64,000 nucleotides of DNA, taken from Limonium bicolor. Taxonomy: Eukaryota; Streptophyta; Magnoliopsida; Caryophyllales; Plumbaginaceae. Under the pieces are notes generated by a model. That model searched no databases. It saw only the letters and a list, made by a program, of their open reading frames with translations, and was not told where the DNA came from. The position numbers were made by a program, and so were the translations under genes. The stretch covers positions 351,477,636 to 351,541,635 of the forward strand of contig CM041776.1 in assembly GCA_023374045.1 (NCBI GenBank). The letters are read 5' to 3'. Positions 23,303 through 34,077 of the stretch are shown here, piece by piece. Numbering within the stretch: position 1 is the first letter of the stretch; the number at the start of each line of letters is the position of its first letter.

Positions 23303-25068
23303 TCAATTGACTGTGTCAGACTCTAGCAAAGAACGCCTGTTAGACAAAATATCCTTCATAAATTTAGCATACATAGGCATTTGAGACAAAGCATCAGAAA
23401 AAGGGATATTAATAGTTAATTTCTTAAAGATATTAAGAAATTTCCCATATTTCTCGTCCATGTTCTTTTTCTTTAGTCTGTTAGGGAATGGAATAGGAGG
23501 ATTATAAGAGAGTTGAGAAGGTTTAATAGTGAGAGATTCAGGAGACTCCTTCTCCTTGGGATTTGTTGTTTCCTCCACTTCAGGTTGAGATTCAGCTGGC
23601 TTATTAAAATCTTCTTCAACTTCTGGAACATCAGAAACTAGTTCCTTGCCGCTTCTCAGAGTTACTGCTTTTGCATGCTCCCTTGGGTTAGGGTCAGGCT
23701 GACTGGGAAGTGACCCCGTCGGTCGCTGTGCCAGCTGTTGTGAAATTTGACTCATTTGCCTCTCTAGGCTCAGGTTGATAGAAGCTTGATCAGCGTTTTT
23801 AGCGGCTTGTTCAGAAAGTTTAGCTTCTATTTCGGCAATCCTGGAGTTTGTAGTTTGGCCTTGTTTAAGGATTTCTGCCAGCATATTCTCAATTTTACCA
23901 CTGCCTCCTTGAGAATTTTGGGATTGCTCCTGCTGTCTAAAGTAAGGTGGTCTATTTTGATTGAACCCAAAATTACCTATAGACTGATCATTACCCCTCC
24001 ATGGAGGTTGTTGATTGTTCCTCCAATTATTCTGATTGAAATTGTTAGGATAGGGGTTACCTGGTCTGTTGTTGATCGATTTTAGCTCTTCGGGGTTACC
24101 TGCAAAGCTAGGACCTTCACAGTTGAACGTTTCGTGGGCTCCTCCACAATTCTCACAGCAAGGATTCAGGAAAGGCGAAGAAGTAGCTGCCTTCGCGGTT
24201 TGCTGTTGCGTCTGGTTTACAGCTAACTTTTCCACAACTTTAGTAAGAGCTGTTAGTTGAGCGGATAAATGATCCTGTGGGGGAATATTATACATACCTG
24301 CTTTTGGCTCACCTCTCCCCTTGTTCTTGCACCACTGTCTGGTACTAGCGGTCATGGTGTCCAAAAGCTCCATCGCTTCATCCCCAGTTCTTGCCATAAA
24401 GTTTCCTCCAGATGAGGAACTTAGTACCATCTTGTTTGAATCATTTAATCCCTTAAAGAACAGTACTAGTTCTTCGCTACTCATACCATGGTGTGGGCAT
24501 TGAATCTGCAGCTCCTTGAATCTATCCCAAGATCATACAGGGACTCACCTGGTTCTTGACAAAAGTTTGTGATTTCAGCGATCTTTTCCCTTGTCTTTGA
24601 CGGTGGATAGTACTTCGCCAGGAACTTGTTTGCCAAGTCAGCCCAAGTGTGGATGCTACCCGGTTGCAGACTCCTTAGCCACCTGGACGCTCCGTCTTTC
24701 AGAGAATAGGGGAACAGCTGTAGACGAATGCGCTCGTTCAGGTTCCCCGTCTTGTTGAATGTATTGCAGAAGTCCAGGAATGCAGAGATGTGGTGTGGGG
24801 CATCATCTGAGTCAAGTCCGCTGAATTGTCCCTGGTGGTACAACGTGGTGATGAAGCTCGTCTTGAATTGCCAGGCGTCGAGCTCAGTTTGCGTCACTTG
24901 AGGGAGGACGATAGCAGAGGATCGTCCTTCTACTGATGGTTGCTGGTACTCCCCCAGAGTTTGTCTGGTCGTCATGGCAAACTGTAGTTGTCGCCTGCTG
25001 TGGAGAACTCTTTCGATCTCTGGCTGAAATTCAGCTATAGGTTCTCCTGCAGATCGAGTCCGACGCAT
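23303..25068 (-). pseudogene. gag: Athila gag
   Basis: Structural capsid/nucleocapsid protein. It starts at ATG 25066-25068 (MRRTRSAGEPIAEF), 150 bp after the primer site. The retrotransposon gag domain is clear: DFCNTFNKTGNLNERIRLQL, DGASRWLRSLQPGSI, FLAKYYPPSKTREKI. A frame change near 24484-24540 joins it to a 393-codon frame carrying the C-terminal half, with a zinc-knuckle-like CENCGGAHETFNC. That half is rich in Gln, Asn and Pro (several QN-rich stretches) and ends with FMKDILSNRRSLLE, typical before the protease. Two frames mean it is inactive unless the shift is a sequencing error. Confidence 0.9.
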
Positions 25069-25220
25069 AAGAGACGAGTTGGTATGAATATGGAAAAACT
25101 AGATTAACTATATACGTGGCAAAAATAAAGAGAAAATATCAAACAGAAAATAAAAATAAAAGAATGAAAAATTTAACTTATCCCAATTAAATAATAATTG
25201 TCAATTAACCGTGCCGGAGG

Positions 25221-25238
25221 TCCCCGGCAACGGCGCCA
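25221..25238 (-). other. Athila primer-binding site
   Basis: Read on the minus strand this is TGGCGCCGTTGCCGGGGA, a few bases inside the 5' LTR. It is the aspartate-tRNA-type site characteristic of Athila/Tat elements. Confidence 0.92.
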
Positions 25239-25244
25239 AAAACT

Positions 25245-27177
25245 TGATGGAGAATATGTGACTACTTCTACCACATAGGCAGTGTACCTATCGTTTTGCG
25301 GGTATAGTGATTAAATGGGGTTGTCGATCTCAGGGACCTCGTATAATTAATTGACAAATATTTGATTAACTGGGAAATTAAGTTAAACTAAAGAAAACAG
25401 GAAATATCACTTTTTCGGTTTTGATTGATTGATTAAAAGAAACTAAACTACAAGGAAAAATAAACAACTTAAATAAACACAGAGGGATTTAAAGAGTGGT
25501 GAATGTGATAAATAGAAAAGCGCACCCCGGGTTGTTTGCTTACCTATTCCTTTTATATCTGTTAGTAAATTCTTCCTTTAATTTTACTGCAATAACTCAG
25601 AAACTTTAATTAATTCATTAACGACTAAGTATAATGAATCCTAACCAATTGTTAGACCTAGCAGCAGGCTAATGCTCTAGACCGGACACAATTAATCGCA
25701 TAAAGAGCAGTTTCTATTGGAGTCTAATTAACCTATAGGCCGGATCAGGCTTCTAGCTGTTAATTAGGTTCAACTTCCTCGTCTAGTTATTTATCTCAGC
25801 TCTCGCATTTTAATAAAATAACTACAAGGGTTGTTTTAACTACCGGCCAAATAATTAAAACACTTGAAGGACAGGAATTGAACTGTTGCAGTTAACTAAA
25901 TTTATTTGAAGAAATACATAACAGAATTTAGGAAATAGGTTCGCTTCCCAACCCGGGAAGCTAAAATACTTACTCGCTCATCGTTACAGAAACAACGATA
26001 ACAGAAAAGGAATGCATTAAATAAATTAAAGTAAGGGTAAGAGATAACTCCAGTTTAGAAGTTCACTCCGGTTCCTCGCTTCAACTTCGTCTTGCGCTGC
26101 CCCTGACTGCTAACTTTATTTCTGTAAACTGGCGTAACAGGGAAATAAATAAAGTGGGATATGTGTTTACGTGGAATTTAATGGAGTGGATGGGTGATTA
26201 TTTTGATGGAGGGAAATGAAGTGAATGGAGTACGAGCGTGAGTGAGGAGTGTGGCTGATGATTGGGATGATCGATTGATAGTGAATGCGTGAGTGAATGG
26301 ATTAATGTGGACTGATGGATGGATGGATTGTGTTTTTAGCTTCCAGTAGTGTGGGTTTATATAGGCGGAGGACATGGGAAACAGACAAAGGAGAAGTGAC
26401 AGGGTGAATCAAGATAGTCGGTGGAGTTGGTGCAGATCCGTGAAGATTGCAGTCAGAGATTTCATCGGGCAGTGCAATTGATTTTAGACAGATTTAATTG
26501 ATGATCCGCAGCAGCCATTGATTGAAGAGCCGGCGTCACGCTCGCGGAAATTAAGGTGGGCGACCGTCTGCAATTAATGAGGTAGTTCGACTGCGGCGCC
26601 GAGAAGAAGGAAGAAGAAACTTTCTGTGTTTGTCCGCGCCTTAACAGGCGGACGACTCTTTCGTGTCCGCTACATAACAAGCGGTCGCCTGTGTCTTGTC
26701 CGCTACATAACAGGCGGACGCCTCTGTTATGATCCGGGACTTGGGCCTTGAATAAGGTCCCGGACCATGCATAAAAATAAGTCGAGATTTCCGTCAAAAT
26801 GTGGTCCGGGACCTAGTCCATGTATCAAGTCCCGGACCATACTTAAAAATGAGTCGAGATTTCCGTCAAAATGTGGTCCGGGACCTAGTCCATGTATCAA
26901 GTCCCGGACCATACTTAAAAATGGGCCGTGAGTGCTTCCGACGGGCCTAGATTCTTCGTTATAAGTCCGTTTTACTCGCCGTTTGTTGCGTTGGAAAGCT
27001 CATGAGATCATCTATCCATTAACAAGGTTTTTTCCTACATTTAACACATAAAATATATCAATTCATATCAAAACATAAATCTAGGAAAATCGTAACATAA
27101 GTGAGAAATATTACTTAGAATACTGCAAATTATAAGGTAATTAAACCCTTAAAAGTCTATATATTTCGCACTTATCA
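25245..27177 (-). mobile_element. Athila element 5' LTR (right end on + strand)
   Basis: 1,933 bp copy of 16342-18278, differing by scattered small indels and a few substitutions. It has the same two arrays (26646-26726 and 26728-26912). It ends CTTATCA, followed by the GCTGG duplication at 27178-27182. The near-identity of the two LTRs shows that this nested insertion is young, and younger than element B. Confidence 0.95.
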
Positions 27178-27182
27178 GCTGG

Positions 27183-27957
27183 ATCCGAATCCTGGCTATA
27201 ATCTTTTCCATGGACCAATCCCCTTGAATGGGTAGCATCCTGGATTAGTGGGCCACCCTAAAGCCCGGTGGTGGGATGTAGTAATCCCTGCCCGGAGGTC
27301 ATACCGACTTAACTGGAAGTAAAGTATGTAAGAAGTAAGTATTATATTTGTATTGGTCTTGACTATTGTAAGTCATTGACCCGGAGTAAAAGAGCATTGA
27401 ACACCCGATTAACCCGGGTGTGTAATGAGGCTAACAAGACCTTTGTATGTATTGGAGAATTGTATCTCCGTAATGCGGTGAGTATGGTAAGTATGGACGG
27501 TTGACTTGAATTGTCTTCCTTGTATGTATTGTATGTATGTATGCTTATGAAATGAATGTATTGAATTGTAATGTATAAAGCATGTATGTATGTATGAATG
27601 AAACGAACCGCATGTACTCGACCAAATAGTTAGCGTACCCTCGCTAGTACGCGGGGTATGCGGTTATCATATGCAGCGTAAGCTGACCCCCTAGGGGAAT
27701 GTTTTTACTCCACAGGTACCCGCGAGGCGTGACGGTAGGGTAAGGACGGGATGTGATTCTTTTTGATGTAGTTAGTAGCATTGGATGGTGTACCGAGTTG
27801 TACACGGCTAAGGCCTTTTTGTGTAGCCGGTGTACCATGTGGTACACCTTTTTGGATATCGAATCGTAATTGGATAGTAAGTAAGTATTCCGCTGCGAGT
27901 AAGGTAAGTATGGGAATGATTAGAGGATAATGGAAGGATTAGCGGTTGGGGTGTTAC
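27183..27957 (+). mobile_element. Element B 5' LTR, second segment
   Basis: Resumes the LTR at GATCCGAATCCTGG and ends GGGGTGTTACA. It contains the GC hairpin CCCCTAGGGG (27687-27696) followed by acceptor-like ACTCCACAG (27707-27715). Compared with the 3' LTR it lacks 215 bp between two AGTAAG repeats (corresponding to 38121-38341), a simple deletion. Confidence 0.95.
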
Positions 27958-27962
27958 AAAAA

Positions 27963-27974
27963 GTGGTATCAGAG
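27963..27974 (+). other. Primer-binding site of element B
   Basis: TGGTATCAGAGT, five bases after the LTR end, matches initiator Met tRNA over 11 bases. It is partly inside a 9-bp hairpin (27968-27976 with 27981-27989, one G.U pair). Confidence 0.92.
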
Positions 27975-28184
27975 TGAAGTATCGCTCTGATGATTAGAAT
28001 CTTAAGAGTAGTGATTACCGAGTTAGGATTTCAACCGTCTTAAGACGGATACTTAGAAACCTAACTAGGAATTACCGTTGATAACAACGGATACCCTTGA
28101 CGTCTGCAAAGACGATACCATTGTTTGAATCAAGACCATGAGGTCATAGTATCACGACATCTAATGTAATCCACACTTGTTCAG

Positions 28185-29637
28185 ATGTCAGGACGAGGTC
28201 TAGGTCGTCCCAGAGGAGGGACTAGTGACGGACCCAGCACGCAGACGATAGCTGAAATCGTCGCCGCCACGGTAGCACAGATGCTACCGGATGTAATCAC
28301 CGCTGTACAGCAGACACAGCAAAACCACCAGCAGCAGCCCGACCCACCTCATCCCCGAGAAACGAATTGGGTAAAAGCAGTCGCCGACCTTCGACCTCCA
28401 TGCTTTAGAGGCGAGAGCGACCCCGCCAAGCTCGAGGCTTATCTCTCTAAGATGGAGACGGCCTTCGAGACACTTGAGACTCCCGCTGGAGTTCGAGTGA
28501 GGATAGCTGCGTACTACCTCAAGGACGCGGCTATGGACTGGTGGAAGCTCATTAAGGCCGAGCACGTAGCTGACCATGCATTCGGATGGGAAGCATTCAC
28601 CTCTCTCCTCCGATCCAAGTATTACCCCGAGCATGTCAAGACCAAAAAAAGGCTTGAGCTCGATGCACTAAAAATGACCGAGAAGATGACGGTTGATGAA
28701 TATTACCGCACCTTCACCTCTCTTCTCCGACTTCTACCCGACCTTGGGTATACCGGCCAAGTCTTGGTCGACCGCTTCTACGGCGGATTGAGCCATCGAC
28801 TCCGGTATGGCATGGGCTTCACACGGTTTACCTCCCTTCAGGTAAAAATCGTTGAACCCTTAAAAGCCATGAGTAATGTGAATTTGTATTCCCGTATGTA
28901 AGTGTAACCTAATGCCTAAGTAAATCAGGAGTGTTACCATGCTGCCTCCCGAGTAGAGATCACATGCCAGCTGAGGGATGAAGATCAAGCGCTCAAGCGC
29001 AAGGCAAGCAACAAAAACACCTCCAATGACCAAAACCAATCCAAACCTTGGAAGAAAAGGAAGGGGAAGCATTCCCATCAGAAGAACACTTCCGGAGACG
29101 GTGGTGCCCATACGGAGAAGGGCAAGGCAGCTGAACCGTTACAGATTGCCTACACCGCACCAGTGGCAGCGAAGCCACTGAGGTCTCAGCCCTACAGGGG
29201 TAAGAAACCGAAACCGAATTAGTACACTTGTGAATTAGTATGTATGTGGAGTATTGTAAGTATACCGAACCTTGCTAACTTGGAAGCTATAGGTTCTGGA
29301 TTTGGCCAAGGAAAGAACCAATCTGATGGCCGCAGCTACATATGCCGTAACTGCAACAAGGATCATCCCGGCACAGATTGCCAAGGAAGGGAGATCCGCT
29401 GCTACACTTGCCAGAAGCCGGGGCACCGTGCTAATGCATGCCCAGAAAACTCTGAGCCCAAGGGCAACTACCAGGGCTACAAGCAGCGTGAAGGCAAGGA
29501 GGTTGCATCTGGCGATGCTCATGCCCAGCATACCTCCCAGGGACAGGGATCCCGAGGTCCGCAGAAGGGCGCACCGCAGAGGCAGCCGGCCTTACACATC
29601 ATTGACCGTGACGGGACCGGGACTAAGTCCGGCCCAG
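28185..29637 (+). CDS. gag: Element B gag (three exons)
   Basis: Capsid/nucleocapsid protein of a Tekay-type chromovirus. ATG 28185 follows TTGTTCAG, as in element C. Predicted exons are 28185-28841, 28929-29199 and 29293-29637; the 87- and 93-bp introns start GT and end AG, and splicing keeps frame (phases 0 and 1). Exon 1 has the retrotransposon gag domain (DPAKLEAYLSKMETAFETLE, MDWWKLIKAEH, VDEYYRTFTSLLRLLP, DRFYGGLSHRLRYGMG). Exon 2 is basic and Lys/Asn-rich. Exon 3 has two zinc knuckles, CRNCNKDHPGTDC and CYTCQKPGHRANAC. Unspliced reading stops soon after exon 1 (28901) and after exon 3 (29648). No internal stop occurs in the spliced frame. The last base of exon 3 is a splice donor that can join the AlkB exon or pol. 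Confidence 0.85.
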
Positions 29638-29825
29638 GTAATAACTGAAACCTTTGATCCTTGAAGAGCATGTCTATGTATCAAAGTAATTGTATGAATG
29701 GAAGCATGAATGCGTAAGTACTTGAAGTATGACAATGAGTATGAGTAAGTAACATGGGAATACGTATTGAGCATGAAATGAATTAGTAAGCCTAGAACTC
29801 ACACTAGATGTGATTACCACCTTAG
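29638..29825 (+). other. Predicted intron between gag and the AlkB exon, element B
   Basis: GT at 29638 (CCAG|GTAATA) to AG at 29825 (CACCTTAG|GG). Removing it joins gag codon GGC CCA G to GG AAA TTC, which is in frame with AlkB. Element C has an equivalent 133-bp intron with the same phase. This is prediction from sequence only. Confidence 0.65.
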
Positions 29826-30565
29826 GGAAATTCCTTATCTGTTACCCAATACCTTCGAACTCACCTCATGAAGAGACCGACATCGCCACTCACCACTTCA
29901 ACAACAATCAGTGTCAGGTCATCCGCCCAGGTATGATCTTATTAAAAGGATACCTGACACCCGAAGCACAAGTTTCAATCATCCGACGATGCAACGAGTT
30001 AAGAATGGGTCCAGGAGGATTTTATACACCCGAATTCCCCGGTGGAGCAACAATGAAGCTGAAAATGATGTGCTTGGGAAAGGATTGGAACCCTTATACC
30101 AAGACATACCAAACGACGCGAGTAGGAGACGGAGCAACACCTCCAGCAATACCCCCTGAATATCAAACGCTTGTCACTCAAGCTGTAGAAATTGCACAAC
30201 AGTATGAAGATGAACCAATCCCTGCACTTGAAGCAGACTTATGTATCGTCAACTTCTATGAGAAAGAAGGACGACTTGGCTTACACCAAGACAAGGACGA
30301 GACAACGGAATCTCTTGAACTTGGAGTGCCCGTAGTGTCTTGGTCCATTGGTGATGACGCTGTATTCTTGTATAGCGAGCAGAAGCGTGTGGACCTCGTA
30401 GAGAAATTGGTATTGAGATCAGGAGATGTTCTAATCATGGGTGGAAAATCAAGGTTGCTGTATCACGGGATCCAGAAGATCAAGTTGAATACGGCACCAC
30501 CGGCAATAATCAATGCCACACACATGAAACCAAGACGCCTGAACCTTACCTTTAGAAAGTATTAA
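29810..30565 (+). CDS. AlkB-family 2-oxoglutarate/Fe(II) dioxygenase carried by element B
   Basis: A 251-codon ORF with no counterpart in ordinary chromoviruses. AlkB enzymes oxidatively remove alkyl or methyl groups from DNA or RNA bases. Residue numbers are from ATG 29810. Iron ligands are His159 and Asp161 in LGLHQDKDE and His219 in SRLLYHGI. The 2-oxoglutarate-binding pair is Arg243 and Arg249 in RLNLTFR. NFY (148-150) and GDVLIMGG (205-212) are also family-typical. All catalytic residues are present and the frame is intact. The more likely mature form begins at 29826, after an acceptor that joins it in frame to gag, giving Gag-AlkB with its own stop at 30563-30565. Independent translation from ATG 29810 is the alternative. 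The wording around the motifs resembles plant ALKBH1-type proteins more than viral AlkB domains, suggesting capture from a host gene. Substrate unknown. Confidence 0.93.
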   Translation: MITTLGKFLICYPIPSNSPHEETDIATHHFNNNQCQVIRPGMILLKGYLTPEAQVSIIRRCNELRMGPGGFYTPEFPGGATMKLKMMCLGKDWNPYTKTYQTTRVGDGATPPAIPPEYQTLVTQAVEIAQQYEDEPIPALEADLCIVNFYEKEGRLGLHQDKDETTESLELGVPVVSWSIGDDAVFLYSEQKRVDLVEKLVLRSGDVLIMGGKSRLLYHGIQKIKLNTAPPAIINATHMKPRRLNLTFRKY

Positions 30566-30707
30566 TCTTGTAGTAGCATGTAATCCAGTAGTAACGTGTA
30601 TTAGAGACACTGTATGTATGATGGTTGGTTATTCAATAAAAGCAGTGTTGGTTATTAAATTCCACTTGCGTTCCACCATCTTTACTTATAATCTCATGAA
30701 TCAATAG
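30566..30707 (+). other. AlkB 3' untranslated part up to the pol splice acceptor, element B
   Basis: Short AT-rich spacer after the AlkB stop. It contains AATAAA at 30636-30641, a candidate polyadenylation signal 70 bp after the stop, and ends at acceptor ATCAATAG|GTTGTGG (AG 30706-30707). In element C the same interval has AATAAAAT-like AATAAAATAA at 52965. A polyadenylation signal here would let a Gag-AlkB message end before pol. Confidence 0.5.
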
Positions 30708-33700
30708 GTTGTGGACTCGGTACCAAAGGTAACCTGCGCATCCTCACCGAAGAACAAGCCGGCAAAAGCGGCACCATTCTAACGGAAACATTCCCAGTGA
30801 ACGGCATCGAAGCCTCAGTATTATTCGACTCCGGCGCCTCTCACACCTTTGTATCGCCATCATTCGCTACAAGGTTGGGGCTAGACGCAGATGAGCTACC
30901 AAAATTCTTGGTTACTCTCCCGTCGAAGGAGCGCGTAAAATGTACTAAGTATTACCACACCGCCACAATTCAAATCAAAGGTGAAGCGTTTCCCATCTCA
31001 TTCATTGAATTCAACGGGTTGGGATTCGACTTGATAATTGGAATGAACTGGTTGGAGCGGCACAAAGGACGAATTCTATGCGCCGAGCACCGATTGCTGC
31101 TCAAGAGTCCATCTGGGGTCACTGTTTCATACCGCCAGAGGCCAAGAGATCCTTCAACTACAGTCATCTCCGCTATGGCAATGTACCGGGAGCTCAGAAA
31201 AGGACACGAAGTGTATTTATGCCATGTGCAAGACCTGGAGAGAGATCCAGAATTCAGTGGTGATGTAGCAGTAGTCTCAGAATTCCCTGAGGTATTTCCG
31301 AAAGAGCTACCTAGTATGCCACCACAGAGAGCAGTAGAGTTTGAAATCGACCTCGTACCGGGTACTGGTCCCATTGCTAGGGCACCATACCGTATGGCAC
31401 CAGCAGAAATGACAGAGCTGAAAGAGCAGCTATGTGATCTACTCGACAAAGGGTTTATACGCCCGAGCGTATCACCCTAGGGAGCACCGGTTCTCTTCGT
31501 GAAGAAGAAGGACGGTAGTCTCCGCCTCTGCATCGACTACCGCGAATTGAATGTGGTCACTGTAAAGAACAAATATCCATTGCCACGCATCGACGACCTG
31601 TTCGATCAGTTGAAGGGAGCTTTGGTCTTTTCTAAGATTGATCTCCGATCCGGATATCACCAAATTGCTATTAAAGAGCAAGATATTGAGAAAACAGCAT
31701 TCCGAACAAGATATGGCCACTATGAATTCACAGTGATGCCCTTCGGTTTGTCTAACGCACCAGCCAAATTCATGGACCTAATGAATCGGTTATTCAGTGA
31801 TCAGCTGGACACTTCAGTAGTAGTATTCAACGACGACATTCTTGTGTATTCGAAGTCACCAGAAGAACATGAAAACCATTTGAGAAGAGTGCTTGAAACA
31901 CTGCGCGAGAACCAGCTGTATGCGAAGTTCTCCAAATGCGAGTTTTAGCTAGATCAGGTATCATTCCTCGGTCATGTCATCTCGAGCGCGGGCATTTCAG
32001 TAGATCCGTCCAAAATTGAAGCAGTGCGATCATGGCCTAGACCTAAGACTGTTACCGACATCCGGAGCTTTCTTGGTTTAGCCGGTTATTACCGGAGGTT
32101 TGTAAAGGACTTCTCAAAAGTCGCTAAGCCCATGATGTCATTGATGAAGAAAGATGCACCGTTTGTATGGACAAGCGAGTGCGAGGTATCCTTCCAGAGA
32201 CTAAAAGACTCATTGACCTCAGCGCCAGTTCTCACACTTCCAGAGGGCACAGAGGGATTTGAGGTGTATTGTGATGCATCGGGCAAGGGCATGGGATGCG
32301 TACTCATGCAGCATGGCAAGGTAGTAGCCTATGCCTCCCGCCAGCTGAAAAAGCATGAGGAGAATTACCCGACACATGATCTAGAGTTAGGAGCCATTGT
32401 CTTCGCCTTGAAGATATGGCGACACTATCTCTATGGGGTAAGCATCACCATCTACTCCGACCATAAAAGTTTGCAGTATGTATTCACACAGAAGGAATTG
32501 AATCTACGACAGAGGAGGTGGATGGAGTTCCTCTCAGATTACGACATCAACCTCCAGTATAAAGAAGGGAAGGCAACGTTGTAGCCGACGCCCTGAGTCG
32601 TCGAGCACAATCGCTTCATTCGTTACTCGCTTCTTCTAGCTTGGTTGACGAGGTGCGAGACGCTCAGTTGAGCGACCCTTACTTCATAGAGATCAGACAG
32701 AAAATCACAGAGGGTACCTTCGAGAACCGAAAGTACAAGTACGACTTCAAATTGCATGAAGATGGTCTGATCCGTTTGAATGGCAGACTATGCGTCCCCC
32801 GAAGCAATGCTGAGCTAGGGATCGCATTCTGCGAGAGTCACTTGTTCGACATTGCATGTCCATCCGGGAGCCTCTAAAATGTACAAAGACATGAAGAGAT
32901 ACTTCTGGGTCAGGAATGAAATCCGACGTGACTGAATAGTTCTGAGGTGTCTCACATGCCAGAAGTGAAGTTTGAGCACCGAAGACCGGGAGGAATGGTG
33001 CAATCCATGCCCATTCCGAAGTGGAAAATTCCCGATATCTCTATGGATTTTGTTGTTGGACTCCCACCTGCTAGGGGAGGACTCAACATGATCTGGGTAG
33101 TAGTCAATCGTCTCACCAAGGTTGCCCAATTCATACCGATGAAGGACACCGGAAGGTGGCGAAGCTCGCGGAGCTATTCGACAAGGAGATCATCCGACAC
33201 CACGGAGTCCCGAAACTATAGTATCTGACCGCGACACCAGATTTTCTTTCGAGATAATGGAGAGCAACACGGGAAGCGCTTGGTACTGAGTGAAGCTTAG
33301 CACCGCCTTCCACCCACAGACCGACGGTCAGACAGAAAGGACCATCCAAACACTAGAGGATATGCTAAGGGCATGTGCCTTAGACTTCCAGGGGAGCTGT
33401 ATTGACAAGCTTCATCTTATCGAGTTATTGTATAACAATAGCTATCATGCTTCGATTAAGATGTCGCCATTCCAAGCTTTGTATGGTAGACCTTGCCGTA
33501 CCCCGTTGTGTTGGGATGAGTCAAGCGAATCGGTCATCATAGGACCGGAGTATTTGGAACAAGTACAAGCTGAGGTACAACAAATCCGGCAAATATGAAA
33601 GCAGCCCAAGAGAGACAGAAATCCTATGCGGATGTGCGACGACGCGACCTTGAGTTCACTGTGGGCGACCAGGTGTTCTTGCGTGTCTCACCTATGAAGG

Positions 33701-34077
33701 GTGTCTTTCGATTGGCCAAAAGGGCAAGTTGAGCCGAAATTTGTTAGGCCCGTATACCATTACCGATAGGGTTGGAGCCGTAGCTTATAGGCTAGCATTG
33801 CCTGAAGAATTGGGGCGTGTTCATGATGTCTTCATGTATCACAACTCAGAAATACATAGCCGATCCCTCTCATGTTTAGAACCCGAACATTTATCCCTAG
33901 AGCCGACGATGAGATATGTCGAGACTCCATTGCGAATCCTTGATACAAAGAAGAGACACTCGCCATAAATCTGTACGAATGATGAAGGTCTTGTGGTCTA
34001 ACCACGATGTCGAAGAAGCGACTTGGGAATTAGAGGACGCCATGAAGGCGAAGTACCCGAATCTATTTGTAGACTAG
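30708..34077 (+). pseudogene. pol: Element B pol (protease, reverse transcriptase, RNase H, integrase)
   Basis: Enzymes for polyprotein cleavage, reverse transcription and integration. The frame opens at acceptor 30708 and is in phase with gag donor 29637. Protease: LFDSGASHTFVSP. Reverse transcriptase: [36 protein letters not shown]; the catalytic box is FNDDILVYS (usual FIDD, both Asp kept). RNase [37 protein letters not shown]. Integrase: [14 protein letters not shown] and [16 protein letters not shown]. The C-terminus ATWELEDAMKAKYPNLF is the chromodomain-like tail of Tekay/Del elements. TAG replaces Trp at 31478-31480 and 31946-31948. Frameshifts lie near 32577, 32860-32960, 33160-33300 and later, so pol is dead. 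Confidence 0.93.

Noticed and set aside
29810..30565. AlkB as an ordinary host gene interrupted by the retrotransposon
   Set aside because: It occupies the same place, with the same phase and splice signals, in two different elements, so it belongs to the retrotransposon family.
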